64,000 bases of DNA. It comes from Candidatus Hydrogenedentota bacterium (GTDB lineage: Bacteria > Hydrogenedentota > Hydrogenedentia > Hydrogenedentales > JAEUWI01). The DNA lies in the NCBI GenBank assembly GCA_016182605.1, contig JACPGE010000122.1, positions 159,925-223,924 on the forward strand, read 5' to 3'. The first letter of the stretch is position 1. Every line of letters begins with the position of its first letter. The translations under genes were made by a program, and so were the position numbers. Shown here one piece after another: positions 36,435-45,555 of this stretch. Under the pieces are notes generated by a model, which saw only the letters and a list, made by a program, of their open reading frames with translations, searched no databases and had not been told where the DNA came from.

Positions 36435-36722
36435 ATGGAAGTCCAAGCTACTGACATCTTCAAGAAGTGGCTAGATGGTCTGCCCGATCTCCGCGCCCGT
36501 GCGCGAATCCAAGCACGAATCAAGCGCTTCGCCGACGGCAATCCTGGCGATATCGCTCCCGTGGGAGAGGGTGTCAGCGAAATGCGAATCCATTGTGGAT
36601 CCGGCTACCGGCTCTACTATGTGAAACGTGGACAGGAGCATGTGATCCTCCTCGCTGGTGGGGATAAGAGCAGCCAAGCGAGGGATATTAAGCGCGCACT
36701 GCAATTGGCCAAGGAATTCTAG
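36435..36722 (+). CDS. RelE/ParE-superfamily toxin (HigB/HI1419-like)
   Basis: A 95-residue addiction-module killer protein of the HI1419 type. It shows the family pattern FKKWLDGLPDLRARARIQAR, RFADGNPGD, GVSEMRIHCGSGYRLYYVK and LLAGGDKSSQARDIKRAL. Such toxins usually cleave ribosome-bound mRNA. The ATG at 36435 is chosen because it begins the domain; there is no ribosome site, and the promoter -10 ends only seven bases upstream, suggesting leaderless translation. The toxin precedes its antitoxin, as is usual for this subgroup. Confidence 0.9.
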   Translation: MEVQATDIFKKWLDGLPDLRARARIQARIKRFADGNPGDIAPVGEGVSEMRIHCGSGYRLYYVKRGQEHVILLAGGDKSSQARDIKRALQLAKEF

Positions 36723-36732
36723 GAGTCCAGCT

Positions 36733-37038
36733 ATGACGAAGACCAAGGTTAGCCGCTATGATGTCGCCGAACATCTGCGAACCCCAGAGGAGATGGCGCT
36801 CTATCTTGAAGCGTGCATCGAAGAATCCGACGGCGATGCAGCATTTATTGCCAAAGCACTGGGCGACATTGCGCGCGCGCAAGGCATGAGCAAGGTTGCC
36901 AAAGATGCCGGCCTCTCCCGCGAAAGTCTCTACAAAGCACTCTCGGGAGATCGTACACCCAGCTTCGAAACCATACTCAAGGTAATGAGCGCACTTGGAT
37001 TGAAGCTCCGCGCCGAGGCGATGCCGACCGTTGACTGA
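36733..37038 (+). CDS. HigA/HI1420-like antitoxin
   Basis: A 101-residue antitoxin with a C-terminal helix-turn-helix: the MSKVAKDAGLSRESLYKALS segment (about residues 53-72) followed by GDRTPSFETILKVMSALGL. The N-terminus (YDVAEHLRTPEEMALYLEAC) wraps the toxin in related complexes. It begins 10 bp after the toxin stop with AGGAG eight bases upstream, a better ribosome site than the toxin has, which would favour excess antitoxin. It probably binds the palindrome at 36418-36432. It ends convergent with pfkA, 7 bp away. Confidence 0.9.
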   Translation: MTKTKVSRYDVAEHLRTPEEMALYLEACIEESDGDAAFIAKALGDIARAQGMSKVAKDAGLSRESLYKALSGDRTPSFETILKVMSALGLKLRAEAMPTVD

Positions 37039-37045
37039 TTTGATC

Positions 37046-38161
37046 TCACCACCCTTTGTGGACTTCGTCTCCCATGCAGGTGCCGACTTCGCGGGCGGTG
37101 CGGACCCACTGGTGATCGAGGGGGACGAGGCGTTTTTTGCCGACGACGTCTTCGAGCGAGACGGGGATGTATTCCTGGCCGCGCTTGGCGACCATCACGC
37201 CGAAAATGCCCTGTAGGGCGAGTTCGGCGGCGCGGGTGCCGTATTTGGTGCAGAGCAGCCGGTCGGTCGGCGTGGGGATGCCGCCGCGCTGCAAGTAGCC
37301 GAGGGAGGTGACGCGGGTCTCAAGGCCGATCGCGTCTTCCAGGTGTTCGGCGAGAATGGCGCCCACGGGCTCCTTTGCGTGCTCTTCGGCGAGTTTGCCT
37401 TTTTTCTTCTTCTTGTTGAGGTCTTCCTGGCGGCGGGCCTGATCTTGGGTCATCGCGCCTTCGGCCATGGCCACGATGCTGAAGCGCTTGCCGCGCTGCA
37501 TGCGCGCGAGGAGTGACTCCGCCACGATTTCCATGGTGTAGGGAATCTCGGGAATGAGAATGACGTCGGCCCCGCCGGCGATGCCCGAGCCGAGCGCGAG
37601 CCAGCCGGAGTTGTGGCCCATGATGTCCACCACCATGACGCGATGGTGGCTGGAGGCGGTGGTGTGGAGGCGGTCCAGGGCTTCGGTGGCGATGGACATG
37701 CCGGTGTCGAACCCGAAGCAGATGTCCGTGCCCCAGACGTCGTTGTCGATGGTCTTGGGGGCGGTGATGACGTTGATGCCGCCTTCGCGCATGAGCCGGT
37801 GGGCGTTCTTCTGGGTGCCGCCGCCGCCCAGGCAGATGAGGCAGTCGAGACCGAGCTTCTGGTAATGCCGCACGGCCTCGCTGGTCATGTCTTTCGTCGT
37901 GCCGTCGGGCATGGGCCATTTGTGGGGTTTGTTGCGGCTTGTCTTGAGGATGGTCCCCCCCACGGTCAGCAGACCGCTCGTCGTGGCGTCGTCGAGGCGG
38001 ATGTAGCGGTCCTCGATGAGGCCTGTGAAGCCTTCGAGAATCCCGTAGACCTCGACACCCTGGGGTTCGAGGGTCTTGGTGATGGCGCGAATAACGGCAT
38101 TGAGCCCGGGGCAATCGCCCCCGGAGGTAAGCACTCCCACACGGCGAACTTTGGACGGCAT
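37046..38161 (-). CDS. pfkA: 6-phosphofructokinase
   Basis: A 371-residue phosphofructokinase of glycolysis. It has GVLTSGGDCPGLNAVIR (residues 9-25), the phosphoryl-donor loop LGGGGTQKNA (111-120), the catalytic PKTIDND (135-141), MGHNSGWLAL and PEIPY. The lysine before TIDND is usual in pyrophosphate-dependent and long-chain enzymes, while a Gly at the second key loop position favours ATP. The first loop position is Gly instead of the usual Asp. Donor preference is therefore uncertain. An insert rich in lysine (DLNKKKKKGKLAEEH) occurs near residue 255. The start at 38161 has GAAGGAAT upstream. Confidence 0.9.
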   Translation of the reverse strand: MPSKVRRVGVLTSGGDCPGLNAVIRAITKTLEPQGVEVYGILEGFTGLIEDRYIRLDDATTSGLLTVGGTILKTSRNKPHKWPMPDGTTKDMTSEAVRHYQKLGLDCLICLGGGGTQKNAHRLMREGGINVITAPKTIDNDVWGTDICFGFDTGMSIATEALDRLHTTASSHHRVMVVDIMGHNSGWLALGSGIAGGADVILIPEIPYTMEIVAESLLARMQRGKRFSIVAMAEGAMTQDQARRQEDLNKKKKKGKLAEEHAKEPVGAILAEHLEDAIGLETRVTSLGYLQRGGIPTPTDRLLCTKYGTRAAELALQGIFGVMVAKRGQEYIPVSLEDVVGKKRLVPLDHQWVRTAREVGTCMGDEVHKGW

Positions 38162-38257
38162 GGCAATTCCTTCAATGGGGTACGGCACAGGTGGACAGCA
38201 TTGGATTATAGCGCCGTGCGGGGTGCCTGCGCCAAGATCGGCCCGGCCATGACCGGC

Positions 38258-39391
38258 TCAGGCGCGCAGCCGGATGACAATGTCCACAAGTTGAGACACG
38301 AAGCGCTCGACTTCCGCGGTGGTGTTCATCCAACTGAGCGAGATGCGTATGGCTGCCTGGGCGGTGGGGTAGTCCTGGCCCATGGCGAGGAGCACGTGGG
38401 AGGGTGCAGGGGAGCCGGAGGCGCAGGCGGCGCCTCTGGAAACGGCGATGCCGGCCGCGTCGAGGGCGTAGAGGAGCATTTCGCCGTCCATGCCCTTGAG
38501 GCCCAGGCTGGTGATGTGGGGCGCACGGGGGGCGGCGGCGCCGTTGATCCAGCAGCCGTCGATGCGGGCCAGGAGTTGCGCTTCCATCTGGGTGCGCAAT
38601 TGCAGCACGTGGGCGGCACGTTCGGTTCGCGCTTCCCGGAGCCTTTCGCAGGCCCTGCCGAAGCCCACGATTGCCGCGACGTTTTCGGTGCCTGCGCGCA
38701 GTCCCCCTTCCTGTCCTCCGCCAGTGACGAGGGGATCCAGTTTCACGCCCGGCCGCACGTAGCAGGCGCCGATGCCTTTCGGACCATTGATCTTGTGCGC
38801 ACTGAGGGTGAGCAAGTCCACGGAAAGCTGTTCCACGTTTAACTCGCAACAGGACAGGGCCTGCACCGCGTCGGTGTGGTACAGGGCGCCGCGCTCCCGG
38901 CAAAGCGCGCCAATCGCCGCGGTATCCGCCATCACGCCGGTCTCGTTATTCACGGCCATGATCGACAGCAGGCGCACCCCGGCGGCTACTGTATCCTGCA
39001 ACACTTCCGTTTCGACCACGCCGTCCGCATTGACCGGCAGTACGTGTACGCGCGCGCGCCCGTTCACTTCCAGCATGCGCGCCGGCTCGAGAACCGCGTG
39101 GTGCTCGGTGGCTCCAACGGCGATACGTCCTCCGCTGCCCGCTCCCAGGATCGCGAGGTTGCTGGCCTCGGTGCCGCTGCCGGTGAAGACCAAGGCGGCG
39201 GGATCGGCGCCGATCAGCGATGCCACCTGAACGCGCGCGTTTTCAATGGCTTCCCGTGCTTCACGGCCCTGGCGGTGCAGTGAGCCCGGATTCCCGAAGT
39301 GCTCCCCAAGCCACGGCAGCATGGCCTCCCGCACCTCGGGGGCCAGCGGTGTGGTGGCGCTGTGGTCAAGATAGATCGGGTCATTGGGCAT
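38258..39391 (-). CDS. cysteine desulfurase (NifS/IscS family)
   Basis: A 377-residue PLP enzyme that removes sulfur from cysteine for Fe-S clusters or for cofactor sulfuration. It starts with YLDHSATTPLAPEV, has GATEHHAVLEPA, the PLP-lysine in LSAHKINGPKG (about residue 199), and the persulfide Cys in RGAACASGS (about residue 324), a short loop of the NifS/IscS type. MPNDPIYL at 39391 has GAGGAT upstream. No scaffold gene is adjacent, so whether it serves general Fe-S supply or the molybdenum hydroxylase cofactor is open. Confidence 0.92.
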   Translation of the reverse strand: MPNDPIYLDHSATTPLAPEVREAMLPWLGEHFGNPGSLHRQGREAREAIENARVQVASLIGADPAALVFTGSGTEASNLAILGAGSGGRIAVGATEHHAVLEPARMLEVNGRARVHVLPVNADGVVETEVLQDTVAAGVRLLSIMAVNNETGVMADTAAIGALCRERGALYHTDAVQALSCCELNVEQLSVDLLTLSAHKINGPKGIGACYVRPGVKLDPLVTGGGQEGGLRAGTENVAAIVGFGRACERLREARTERAAHVLQLRTQMEAQLLARIDGCWINGAAAPRAPHITSLGLKGMDGEMLLYALDAAGIAVSRGAACASGSPAPSHVLLAMGQDYPTAQAAIRISLSWMNTTAEVERFVSQLVDIVIRLRA

Positions 39392-39694
39392 CGGGCATCC
39401 TCTTCGGGGTCTTTGCGCCACGGGTACCGGGGCTAGCAGCCCGTTGCGGGGATATTCTATAATGCGGTCGAGTGCGCGTGGAAACGGATGGATGTTTGGG
39501 CTTTCCCGTCAACGCGCCGGCTGGGTCAGCCGTTATTATACGCGTATCCGGGGAGGAAATCCGGCACGGGGCGCCGCAACGGTCTGAAACGGCGGCTTGC
39601 TCCGCCGGGCCCCGCGTCCCGCCAGGCAGTCCGCACTTCCTGGGGTGGCCTCAATTCAACCTTATTTCATTGCGAGCGTGAAGGAGTTTTCAGG
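39392..39694. other. 303-bp gap, candidate -10 elements only
   Basis: The gap lies between the divergent cysteine desulfurase gene and the small membrane-anchored gene. A TATAAT occurs at 39458-39463 (plus strand) with no good -35, and TATTAT near 39529. No gene or RNA structure is supported. Confidence 0.3.
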
Positions 39695-40060
39695 ATGGAC
39701 AAGAAGCAACTCATCGTGGTGGTGGCGATTTCCGTGATAGTTTCGTTTATAGGCGGGGCCTTCTCTGCCTCCCTGTTCGGCGGCCCGGCCGCGGGATCCA
39801 GCGAGACCGGCGAACTGGTGATCGTTAACGATCAGGGCGATCCCGTTATTAGCTTGAGTAGCGACGAGGTGGGCCCCCGCATCGAGATGTTCGACCACGA
39901 CGGCAAACAGCGTCTCTTTTTCAATGCGGATGCCATCAACACGGTGATGAGCATCTACGGCACGCAATCGGATGCCCGCGTCGAACTGGGTTCGTTCGGC
40001 CAGACCGCGCGCCTGGACCTGCGCGACCATTCGGGCCGCCTTATTTGGCGATCGCGTTAA
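39695..40060 (+). CDS. small membrane-anchored hypothetical protein
   Basis: A 121-residue protein with an N-terminal membrane segment (residues 6-28, LIVVVAISVIVSFIGGAFS) and an extracytoplasmic domain of about 90 residues. The domain shows a repeat-like pattern: VIVNDQGDPVISLSSDEVG, IEMFDHDGKQRLFF and VELGSFGQTARLDLRDHSGR, which suggests short beta-hairpin repeats. The family is not recognised. The ATG at 39695 follows AAGGAG eleven bases upstream. It stands alone, 470 bp before the hydrogenase operon, and nothing ties it to that operon. Confidence 0.7.
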   Translation: MDKKQLIVVVAISVIVSFIGGAFSASLFGGPAAGSSETGELVIVNDQGDPVISLSSDEVGPRIEMFDHDGKQRLFFNADAINTVMSIYGTQSDARVELGSFGQTARLDLRDHSGRLIWRSR

Positions 40061-40528
40061 GTCTCCGGGGGCGGCCGGCACCGGTGAGACCCGGCTGCAC
40101 ATCCGGTTAACCCGCACATTTCAGCACTTGCAGGGTCCATGCCGAGCGGATATTTGGAGCCCGTGATTTATCCGGGTTCATTGACGCTCTTTGGCGGGTG
40201 TTTCCGAATGCAAAGCGATCCGGAAAGGGGGCATCCGTTTTTTTCGAAGGCGCGGGGGATTCGGGGCTGCCGGGCTGGCGCGCACAACACATCTGGCCGC
40301 GCCCCGTTGCGCATATTTGTATGATCGAACACCCGGCAGAACGATAGTGCGTAGAGCCAGAATGCTCTGGGAACCCATAGTTCAGGAATCCCGTTGTATT
40401 CTCCACATCCTGCCGGATGGAACGCAACTTGCTTTCTCCCGAGTGGATTCGCAGCAACCGCGGATCTGGACGCCCGGTGTCGCGGGCGAGAATGTTGCAT
40501 GCCGGTTTCCGCGGTTCGGAGGTCTGCA
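40061..40528 (+). other. 468-bp leader region of the hydrogenase operon
   Basis: No gene is supported here. The only clear signal is the sigma-54-type promoter at 40418-40433. The rest is unstructured as far as I can see and is long enough to hold upstream activator sites. Confidence 0.5.
40418..40433 (+). promoter_or_regulatory. candidate sigma-54 (-24/-12) promoter of the hydrogenase operon
   Basis: TGGAACG-CAAC-TTGCT matches the RpoN consensus TGGCACG-N4-TTGCW with one mismatch and has the required 10 bp between GG and GC. Transcription would begin near 40444, about 85 bp before the first gene. RpoN control of hydrogenase genes is known in several bacteria; here it is inferred from this one site. 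Confidence 0.5.
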
Positions 40529-41656
40529 ATGTACATTCTGGAGCGCGAATATTTGGCGGCGCTGGCCACGCTCTTGCTGGGGCGGGGGTATGAACTTATC
40601 GGCCCGAAGCTGGCCGGCGGCGTAATCACCTATGCGCCACTCGCCGGGATTGAAGAGATGGCCCGGAAGATCCGGGACGCCCAGGGCCCGGGCCACTACC
40701 GCAGCAGCCCCGGTGAAGAGGACGTGTGGTTCAGTTACGTGCCCGGCGCCGCTTCACTAAAACCCTGGTTCAATCCGCCCAAGTGCCTGGTGTGCCGCAT
40801 GCGCGGGAGCGCAGACGAATTCCTGAATGAGACGCCGCCGGTCACCGCGCCCAAACGCGCCTTCATTGGGGTGCGCGCCTGTGAAGTGGCGGCACTTCGG
40901 ATGCAGGACAAAATTTTTCTCGAAGGCCCGTACGCGGATCCGGAGTATCGTGCGCGCCGCGAAGGCGCCCTGATCCTTGCCGTCAATTGCAGCCACCCCG
41001 CGGAGACGTGTTTTTGCGCCTCCATGCAGACGGGGCCGAAGGCCACCACGGGTTTCGATCTGGCCCTGACGGAGATTTCGGCAAAGGGCAAACCTGCCTT
41101 CCTGATTGAGAAGGGCAGCGATGCCGGCGGCGAACTTCTGGGAGAACTGCCGGTGCGCATGGCGACGGCGAAGGACAAGGAAGCGGCGATACTCGTGAGC
41201 GAGCGGGCCGCGCAACAGATCACGCGGGAGATCAATCCAGAACGCGCCGCGCGGGGACTCGCCGCCGGCCTGGAGCACCCGCACTGGGCCACGCTGGAAT
41301 CGCGGTGCATGAACTGCGCGAACTGCACGCTGGTGTGCCCGACTTGTTTTTGCTCCACGATGGAGGACAGCACCAGTCTGAGCGGGGACACGGCGGAGCG
41401 GTGGCGGCTCTGGGACTCGTGCTTCGTGTCGGAGTTTACCTATATCCATGGGGGAAGCATCCGGAAGTCGGGGGCATCCCGTTACCGGCAATGGCTTGGG
41501 CACAAGTTTTCCCACTGGCATAAGCAGTTCGGCGCCAGTGGCTGTGTGGGCTGCGGGCGCTGTATTGCGTGGTGCCCCGCGGGAATCGATATAACCAGGG
41601 AACTGGCGGTCTTCGAAGCATCCGCCCCGGCAACCGCGAGGGAGACTGTGAGATGA
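40529..41656 (+). CDS. hydB: [NiFe] hydrogenase (sulfhydrogenase-type) beta Fe-S subunit
   Basis: A 375-residue Fe-S electron-transfer subunit of the HydB/AsrA type, the beta subunit of cytoplasmic NAD(P)-linked hydrogenases. The C-terminal third has two 4Fe-4S motifs: [16 protein letters not shown] (about residues 256-271) and [16 protein letters not shown] (about 343-358). The middle has [17 protein letters not shown] and [13 protein letters not shown], typical of the family. It passes electrons between the gamma flavoprotein and the small subunit. CGGAGG lies upstream of the ATG at 40529. It is first in the order beta, cNMP protein, gamma, delta, alpha. Confidence 0.88.
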   Translation: MYILEREYLAALATLLLGRGYELIGPKLAGGVITYAPLAGIEEMARKIRDAQGPGHYRSSPGEEDVWFSYVPGAASLKPWFNPPKCLVCRMRGSADEFLNETPPVTAPKRAFIGVRACEVAALRMQDKIFLEGPYADPEYRARREGALILAVNCSHPAETCFCASMQTGPKATTGFDLALTEISAKGKPAFLIEKGSDAGGELLGELPVRMATAKDKEAAILVSERAAQQITREINPERAARGLAAGLEHPHWATLESRCMNCANCTLVCPTCFCSTMEDSTSLSGDTAERWRLWDSCFVSEFTYIHGGSIRKSGASRYRQWLGHKFSHWHKQFGASGCVGCGRCIAWCPAGIDITRELAVFEASAPATARETVR

Positions 41657-42123
41657 AACAACACTCAGAGATCGGGGCGATGCTCGCCGAACACGAGTTC
41701 CTCCGCGGCATGAGCAGCAAGCACATCGCCCTTATGGAGGAGTTCACCAGCGTGGACACTTTTCACCCGGGCGATTATGTGTTCCGCGCGGGCGAGGAAG
41801 CGGAATACACTTATTTGATCCGGAGCGGCCGCATTTCGATAGAGATCTACGATCCGCAACGGGGAGCGGTGCTGCTCGAGACCATTGCCGCGGAGAAAGT
41901 CTTGGGGTGGTCCTGGCTCGTCCCTCCGTACAAGTGGTGTTTTGACGCGCGCGCCGTCGAAGTCACGCGGATGCTCTGCCTCAACGCAGAGCGCCTCCGC
42001 CAGGCGGGCGAGCTGGACCACGAGTTTGGCTATGAATTTCACAAGCGCTTCACCGGGGTTTTTGCCGAACGCCTCCGCGCTGCCCGCCTGCAACTGATGG
42101 ACATGTACGGTCCCCTGACGTAA
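41653..42123 (+). CDS. stand-alone cyclic-nucleotide-binding-domain protein
   Basis: A 156-residue protein with one CRP-type cyclic-nucleotide-binding domain ([19 protein letters not shown], then [24 protein letters not shown]). There is no helix-turn-helix domain, so it is not a CRP/FNR regulator. The phosphate-binding cassette ([17 protein letters not shown], about residues 93-109) lacks the classical GELALL...R-T/S-A pattern, so cyclic nucleotide binding is doubtful. It overlaps the beta-subunit stop by ATGA and lies 12 bp before the gamma gene. It may be a bound regulatory or structural subunit of the hydrogenase. Confidence 0.82.
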   Translation: MKQHSEIGAMLAEHEFLRGMSSKHIALMEEFTSVDTFHPGDYVFRAGEEAEYTYLIRSGRISIEIYDPQRGAVLLETIAAEKVLGWSWLVPPYKWCFDARAVEVTRMLCLNAERLRQAGELDHEFGYEFHKRFTGVFAERLRAARLQLMDMYGPLT

Positions 42124-42135
42124 AGGAAGCGCCCC

Positions 42136-42978
42136 ATGACATTGACGACCCTGGATGCGCCGATGAGTCCCCTGCCCTACCGGATACGGCAGGTCACTTG
42201 GGAAAACCGGGACACCTTTTCTTTCGCCCTTGCGCCCGCGGGAGAGGGAAGCTGCGAACGCTTCCTGCCGGGCCAGTTCAACATGCTCTATGTCTACGGT
42301 GTGGGGGAAGTGCCTGTTTCCATCAGTGGCGATCCGGCGGAGGGGGATATGATCGTCCACACGACCCGTTATGTTGGCAATGTAACGAAGGCGATGTCCC
42401 GTTTGCGGGCCGATCAGATGATTGGCGTGCGCGGTCCGCTGGGAAACCATTGGCCTGCCGGCGAGGCCAAGGGAAAGGACCTGCTCATCGTTGCCGGGGG
42501 CATCGGCTTGGCTCCCCTGCGGCCGCTGATCTATGAGGCGCTCCGGCGGCGGAGCGATTATGGAAAGATCGTGTTGCTCTTCGGCACGCGTTCTCCGGAC
42601 GACATGCTTTTCCGCAACGAACTCCGCCAATGGCGCAGCCGATTCGATATGGACGTGCAAATTTGCGTCGATCGCGCGCACCAGGACTGGTTCGGCCACG
42701 TGGGGGTGGTTAGCTCGCTCATTCCCCGCGCCGGCTTCGATCCCTACCTGACGCACGCGTTCATCTGCGGCCCGGAGATCATGATGGTGAACACGGTGGA
42801 GGCGTTGATCAAGCGGGGCGTGAGCGAGGAGGCCATCTTCGTGACGATGGAGCGCAACATGAAATGCGGTATCGGTCTTTGCGGCCACTGCCAGTTGGGC
42901 ACGGCCTTTATCTGCAAAGACGGTCCCGTGTTCCGCTACGACGAGATGGCGCCGTGGCTCACGATCCGGGAGATGTGA
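42136..42978 (+). CDS. hydG: [NiFe] hydrogenase gamma subunit, FAD/NAD(P)-binding
   Basis: A 280-residue flavoprotein of the ferredoxin-reductase/HydG type that connects the hydrogenase to NAD(P)H. It has the FAD-binding domain (about residues 15-110; [11 protein letters not shown] and PVSISG), the NAD(P)-binding domain beginning at [18 protein letters not shown], and a C-terminal [2Fe-2S] motif [19 protein letters not shown]. The start has AAGGAAGC eight bases upstream. It lies one base before the delta gene. NADP versus NAD preference is not decided by the sequence. Confidence 0.92.
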   Translation: MTLTTLDAPMSPLPYRIRQVTWENRDTFSFALAPAGEGSCERFLPGQFNMLYVYGVGEVPVSISGDPAEGDMIVHTTRYVGNVTKAMSRLRADQMIGVRGPLGNHWPAGEAKGKDLLIVAGGIGLAPLRPLIYEALRRRSDYGKIVLLFGTRSPDDMLFRNELRQWRSRFDMDVQICVDRAHQDWFGHVGVVSSLIPRAGFDPYLTHAFICGPEIMMVNTVEALIKRGVSEEAIFVTMERNMKCGIGLCGHCQLGTAFICKDGPVFRYDEMAPWLTIREM

Positions 42979-42979
42979 G

Positions 42980-43768
42980 ATGAAGAGCGGGCACAAACCG
43001 AAGTTGGCGGTGTGGAAATTCGCTTCTTGCGATGGCTGTCAGTTGAGTCTGCTCGACTGTGAGGAAGAACTGCTGGCCGTGGCGGGGCACATCGAATTGG
43101 CCTATTTTCCGGAAGCGACGCGGGCGGAGATCCGCGGCCCGTATGACATATCGCTGGTGGAGGGCAGCATCACCACGCCCCACGATCAGCACCGGATTCA
43201 GAAGATCCGGCGTCAGTCCAGGCTGCTGATTGCGATAGGCGCGTGCGCCACTTCGGGCGGCATTCAGGCGCTGCGCAGTTTTGCGCGGGTCGAGGACTAT
43301 GTCCGCGTGGTTTATGCGCACCCGGAATACATCTCGACGCTGGAGCGGTCCACCGCCATCGCGAAGCATGTTCAGGTGGACTTTGAACTCCGGGGCTGCC
43401 CGATCGACAAATACCAGTTGCTGGAGGTGCTGAACGCCTATCTGAACGGGCGGAAGCCGAACATACCCACGTACTGCGTCTGTGTGGAATGCAAACGCCG
43501 GGGCACCCCCTGCGTGATGGTCTCCCGCGGAGAAGCCTGCCTTGGCCCCGTGACCCAGGCGGGCTGCGGCGCCCTGTGTCCGGCCTATGCGCGCGGCTGC
43601 TTTGGGTGCTTCGGGCCGATGGAGAACCCGCATACGGAGGCCCTCAGCGAGCGCCTGAAGGCGCTTGGCGTGAGTGAGGGCGACATGATACGGTTATTCC
43701 GCTCCTTTAACGCGGGCGCCGAGGCGTTCCGCAAGGAGAGCAAAGCCCATGTGCGCATCGAAAAATAG
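42980..43768 (+). CDS. hydD: [NiFe] hydrogenase delta (small) subunit
   Basis: A 262-residue small subunit that holds the proximal and further Fe-S clusters. It begins with [20 protein letters not shown], the conserved first pair of ligands, followed by the GACATSGG segment and later [22 protein letters not shown] and the [18 protein letters not shown] end, together enough Cys for three clusters. No Tat signal is present, so the enzyme is cytoplasmic. This fits group 3b. The gene overlaps the alpha-subunit gene by 20 bp. Confidence 0.93.
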   Translation: MKSGHKPKLAVWKFASCDGCQLSLLDCEEELLAVAGHIELAYFPEATRAEIRGPYDISLVEGSITTPHDQHRIQKIRRQSRLLIAIGACATSGGIQALRSFARVEDYVRVVYAHPEYISTLERSTAIAKHVQVDFELRGCPIDKYQLLEVLNAYLNGRKPNIPTYCVCVECKRRGTPCVMVSRGEACLGPVTQAGCGALCPAYARGCFGCFGPMENPHTEALSERLKALGVSEGDMIRLFRSFNAGAEAFRKESKAHVRIEK

Positions 43769-45053
43769 CCGGACACTCAAAGTCGATTACATGGCCCGGG
43801 TCGAAGGCGAAGGCGCGCTTCTGATCAAGATCAAAAACGGGGCTGTGAAAGAGGTCAAGCTCAACATCTTCGAGCCGCCCCGCTTCTTTGAGGCGTTTCT
43901 CCGCGGCCGCAAATGGACGGAAGCGCCCGACATTACGGCGCGTATCTGCGGCATTTGCCCGGTGGCGTATCAGTCCAGCTCCATTTCGGCGATGGAGTCC
44001 ATCGCCGGAATCCGCATCGACGGCCCCCTGCGCGAACTGCGCCGCCTCATCTATTGCGGGGAATGGATCGAAAGCCACGTCCTCCACCTGGCCATGCTGC
44101 ACGCGCCCGATTTCCTGGGGTATCAAGACGCGATTGCCATGGCGAAAGATTATCCGGCGGTGGTGCAGGATGCGTTGCGCCTGAAGAAGCTTGGCAATGA
44201 CATCATGAAGGTCCTTGGGGGCCGGGAGATCCACCCCATCAGCATGCGCGTTGGCGGTTTCTACAAGGTGCCAGAGCCTTCCGCGCTGCAGCAACTCGTG
44301 CCGGAGCTTGAATGGGGGCTTGAGGCCGCCGAAGGCTTGGCCCGGCTCGTCGCAACCTTTGACTTTCCCGAATTCACGCGCGACTACACCTATGTGTGCA
44401 TGCGCCACCCCGGCGAATACCCGTTGTGCGAAGGACGCCTCGTGTCCAATCGCGGGATGGATATCGCGCTCGACGCATTCTATGAACACATCGAAGAAGA
44501 GCACATGGAGCACAGCACGTCGCTCCATTCGGTGATCAAGGGCGAAGGCGATTACCATGTGGGCCCGCTCGCCCGGTTCAATTTGAACTTTGACCGGCTC
44601 ACCCCGCGCTGTCAGGCGCTGGCGGAAGAACTCGGGGCCGCGCCCCCGTGCAACAACCCATTCAAGAGCATCATCGTGCGCGCGATCGAAACGCTTTGGG
44701 CCTGCGAAGAGGCGTTGCGTCTCATTCAGGGGTATGTCATGCCCGATGCGCCCAGCCTTCCCGCGGAACCCCGGGCGGGGCGGGGCCACGGGTGCAGCGA
44801 AGCGCCGCGCGGCATCTGCTACCACACCTACGTCATCGATGAGGAGGGGATTATTCAGGAGGCGCGCATTGCGCCGCCCACGGCGCAGAATCAGCGCACG
44901 ATGGAACGCGATCTCCGGGAACTCGTGCCGGGACTGCTCGGTCTTTCCAATGAGGAGCTGACGTGGAAGTGTGAACAGGCGGTGCGCAATTACGATCCGT
45001 GCATCTCGTGTTCGTGCCACTTCCTGCGGCTGGAGATAGACCGGGATGCGTAA
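43749..45053 (+). CDS. hydA: [NiFe] hydrogenase alpha (large) catalytic subunit
   Basis: A 434-residue catalytic subunit with the Ni-Fe site. The L1 motif is [14 protein letters not shown] (about residues 65-78) and the L2 motif is [19 protein letters not shown] at the C-terminus. Tyr in place of the His usual after PVA is normal for group 3b. The maturation protease should cut after the His of the L2 motif, releasing a ten-residue tail [10 protein letters not shown]. The ATG at 43749 has AAGGAG ten bases upstream and overlaps the delta gene. The enzyme is a soluble, bidirectional NAD(P)-linked type by family. Confidence 0.94.
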   Translation: MCASKNSRTLKVDYMARVEGEGALLIKIKNGAVKEVKLNIFEPPRFFEAFLRGRKWTEAPDITARICGICPVAYQSSSISAMESIAGIRIDGPLRELRRLIYCGEWIESHVLHLAMLHAPDFLGYQDAIAMAKDYPAVVQDALRLKKLGNDIMKVLGGREIHPISMRVGGFYKVPEPSALQQLVPELEWGLEAAEGLARLVATFDFPEFTRDYTYVCMRHPGEYPLCEGRLVSNRGMDIALDAFYEHIEEEHMEHSTSLHSVIKGEGDYHVGPLARFNLNFDRLTPRCQALAEELGAAPPCNNPFKSIIVRAIETLWACEEALRLIQGYVMPDAPSLPAEPRAGRGHGCSEAPRGICYHTYVIDEEGIIQEARIAPPTAQNQRTMERDLRELVPGLLGLSNEELTWKCEQAVRNYDPCISCSCHFLRLEIDRDA

Positions 45054-45555
45054 GCGCGGCAACAAGATCCTCGTCGTGGGCGTTGGCAACGATCTCCGGG
45101 GCGATGATGGCGCGGGGCCGGCGGTTATCGACGCGCTCCAGCCGCTCGACGGCTTGCAGGCCGTCTGCGCGAAGCACGACGGGGACGGCGCTTCGCTCAT
45201 GGACTTGTGGCAGGAGTTTGGGAATGTCATCCTCATCGATGCGGTGCGCAGCGGCCAGGCGCCGGGCACGGTTCACTTTATTAATGCAGCCCAGCAATCG
45301 CTTCCTTCGGGCTGGTTTCACTATTCCTCCCACGCTTTTGGCGTCGCGGAGGCCGTGGAACTTGCCCGCATTCTGGGCGCCCTCCCCCCCACGCTGCACA
45401 TCATTGGCGTGGAAGGGCATGACTTTTCGATGGGCGTTCCGCTGAGTGAAGCGGTCGAAGCGCGGATGGACTATCTCTGCGCGCTGGTGCGCCGCGACAT
45501 GCAATGCATCCGCAATGGGGAGGCGATGCGTTTGGAGCGCCCCTGCCATGCATGA
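45046..45555 (+). CDS. hydrogenase maturation endopeptidase
   Basis: A 169-residue HyaD/HycI-type protease that trims the large-subunit C-terminus after nickel insertion. It starts with KILVVGVGNDLRGDDGAG, in which the Asp of the DDG motif and the later His (near SSHAFGV) bind nickel. It has IDAVRSGQAPGT and the THIIGVEGHDFSMG block. It overlaps the last eight bases of the large-subunit gene, a natural coupling of enzyme and processing factor. It is likely specific for the adjacent alpha subunit. Confidence 0.9.
   Translation: MRKRGNKILVVGVGNDLRGDDGAGPAVIDALQPLDGLQAVCAKHDGDGASLMDLWQEFGNVILIDAVRSGQAPGTVHFINAAQQSLPSGWFHYSSHAFGVAEAVELARILGALPPTLHIIGVEGHDFSMGVPLSEAVEARMDYLCALVRRDMQCIRNGEAMRLERPCHA

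Noticed and set aside
41653..42123. CRP/FNR transcription regulator
   Set aside because: Only the sensor domain is present; the protein ends before any helix-turn-helix.
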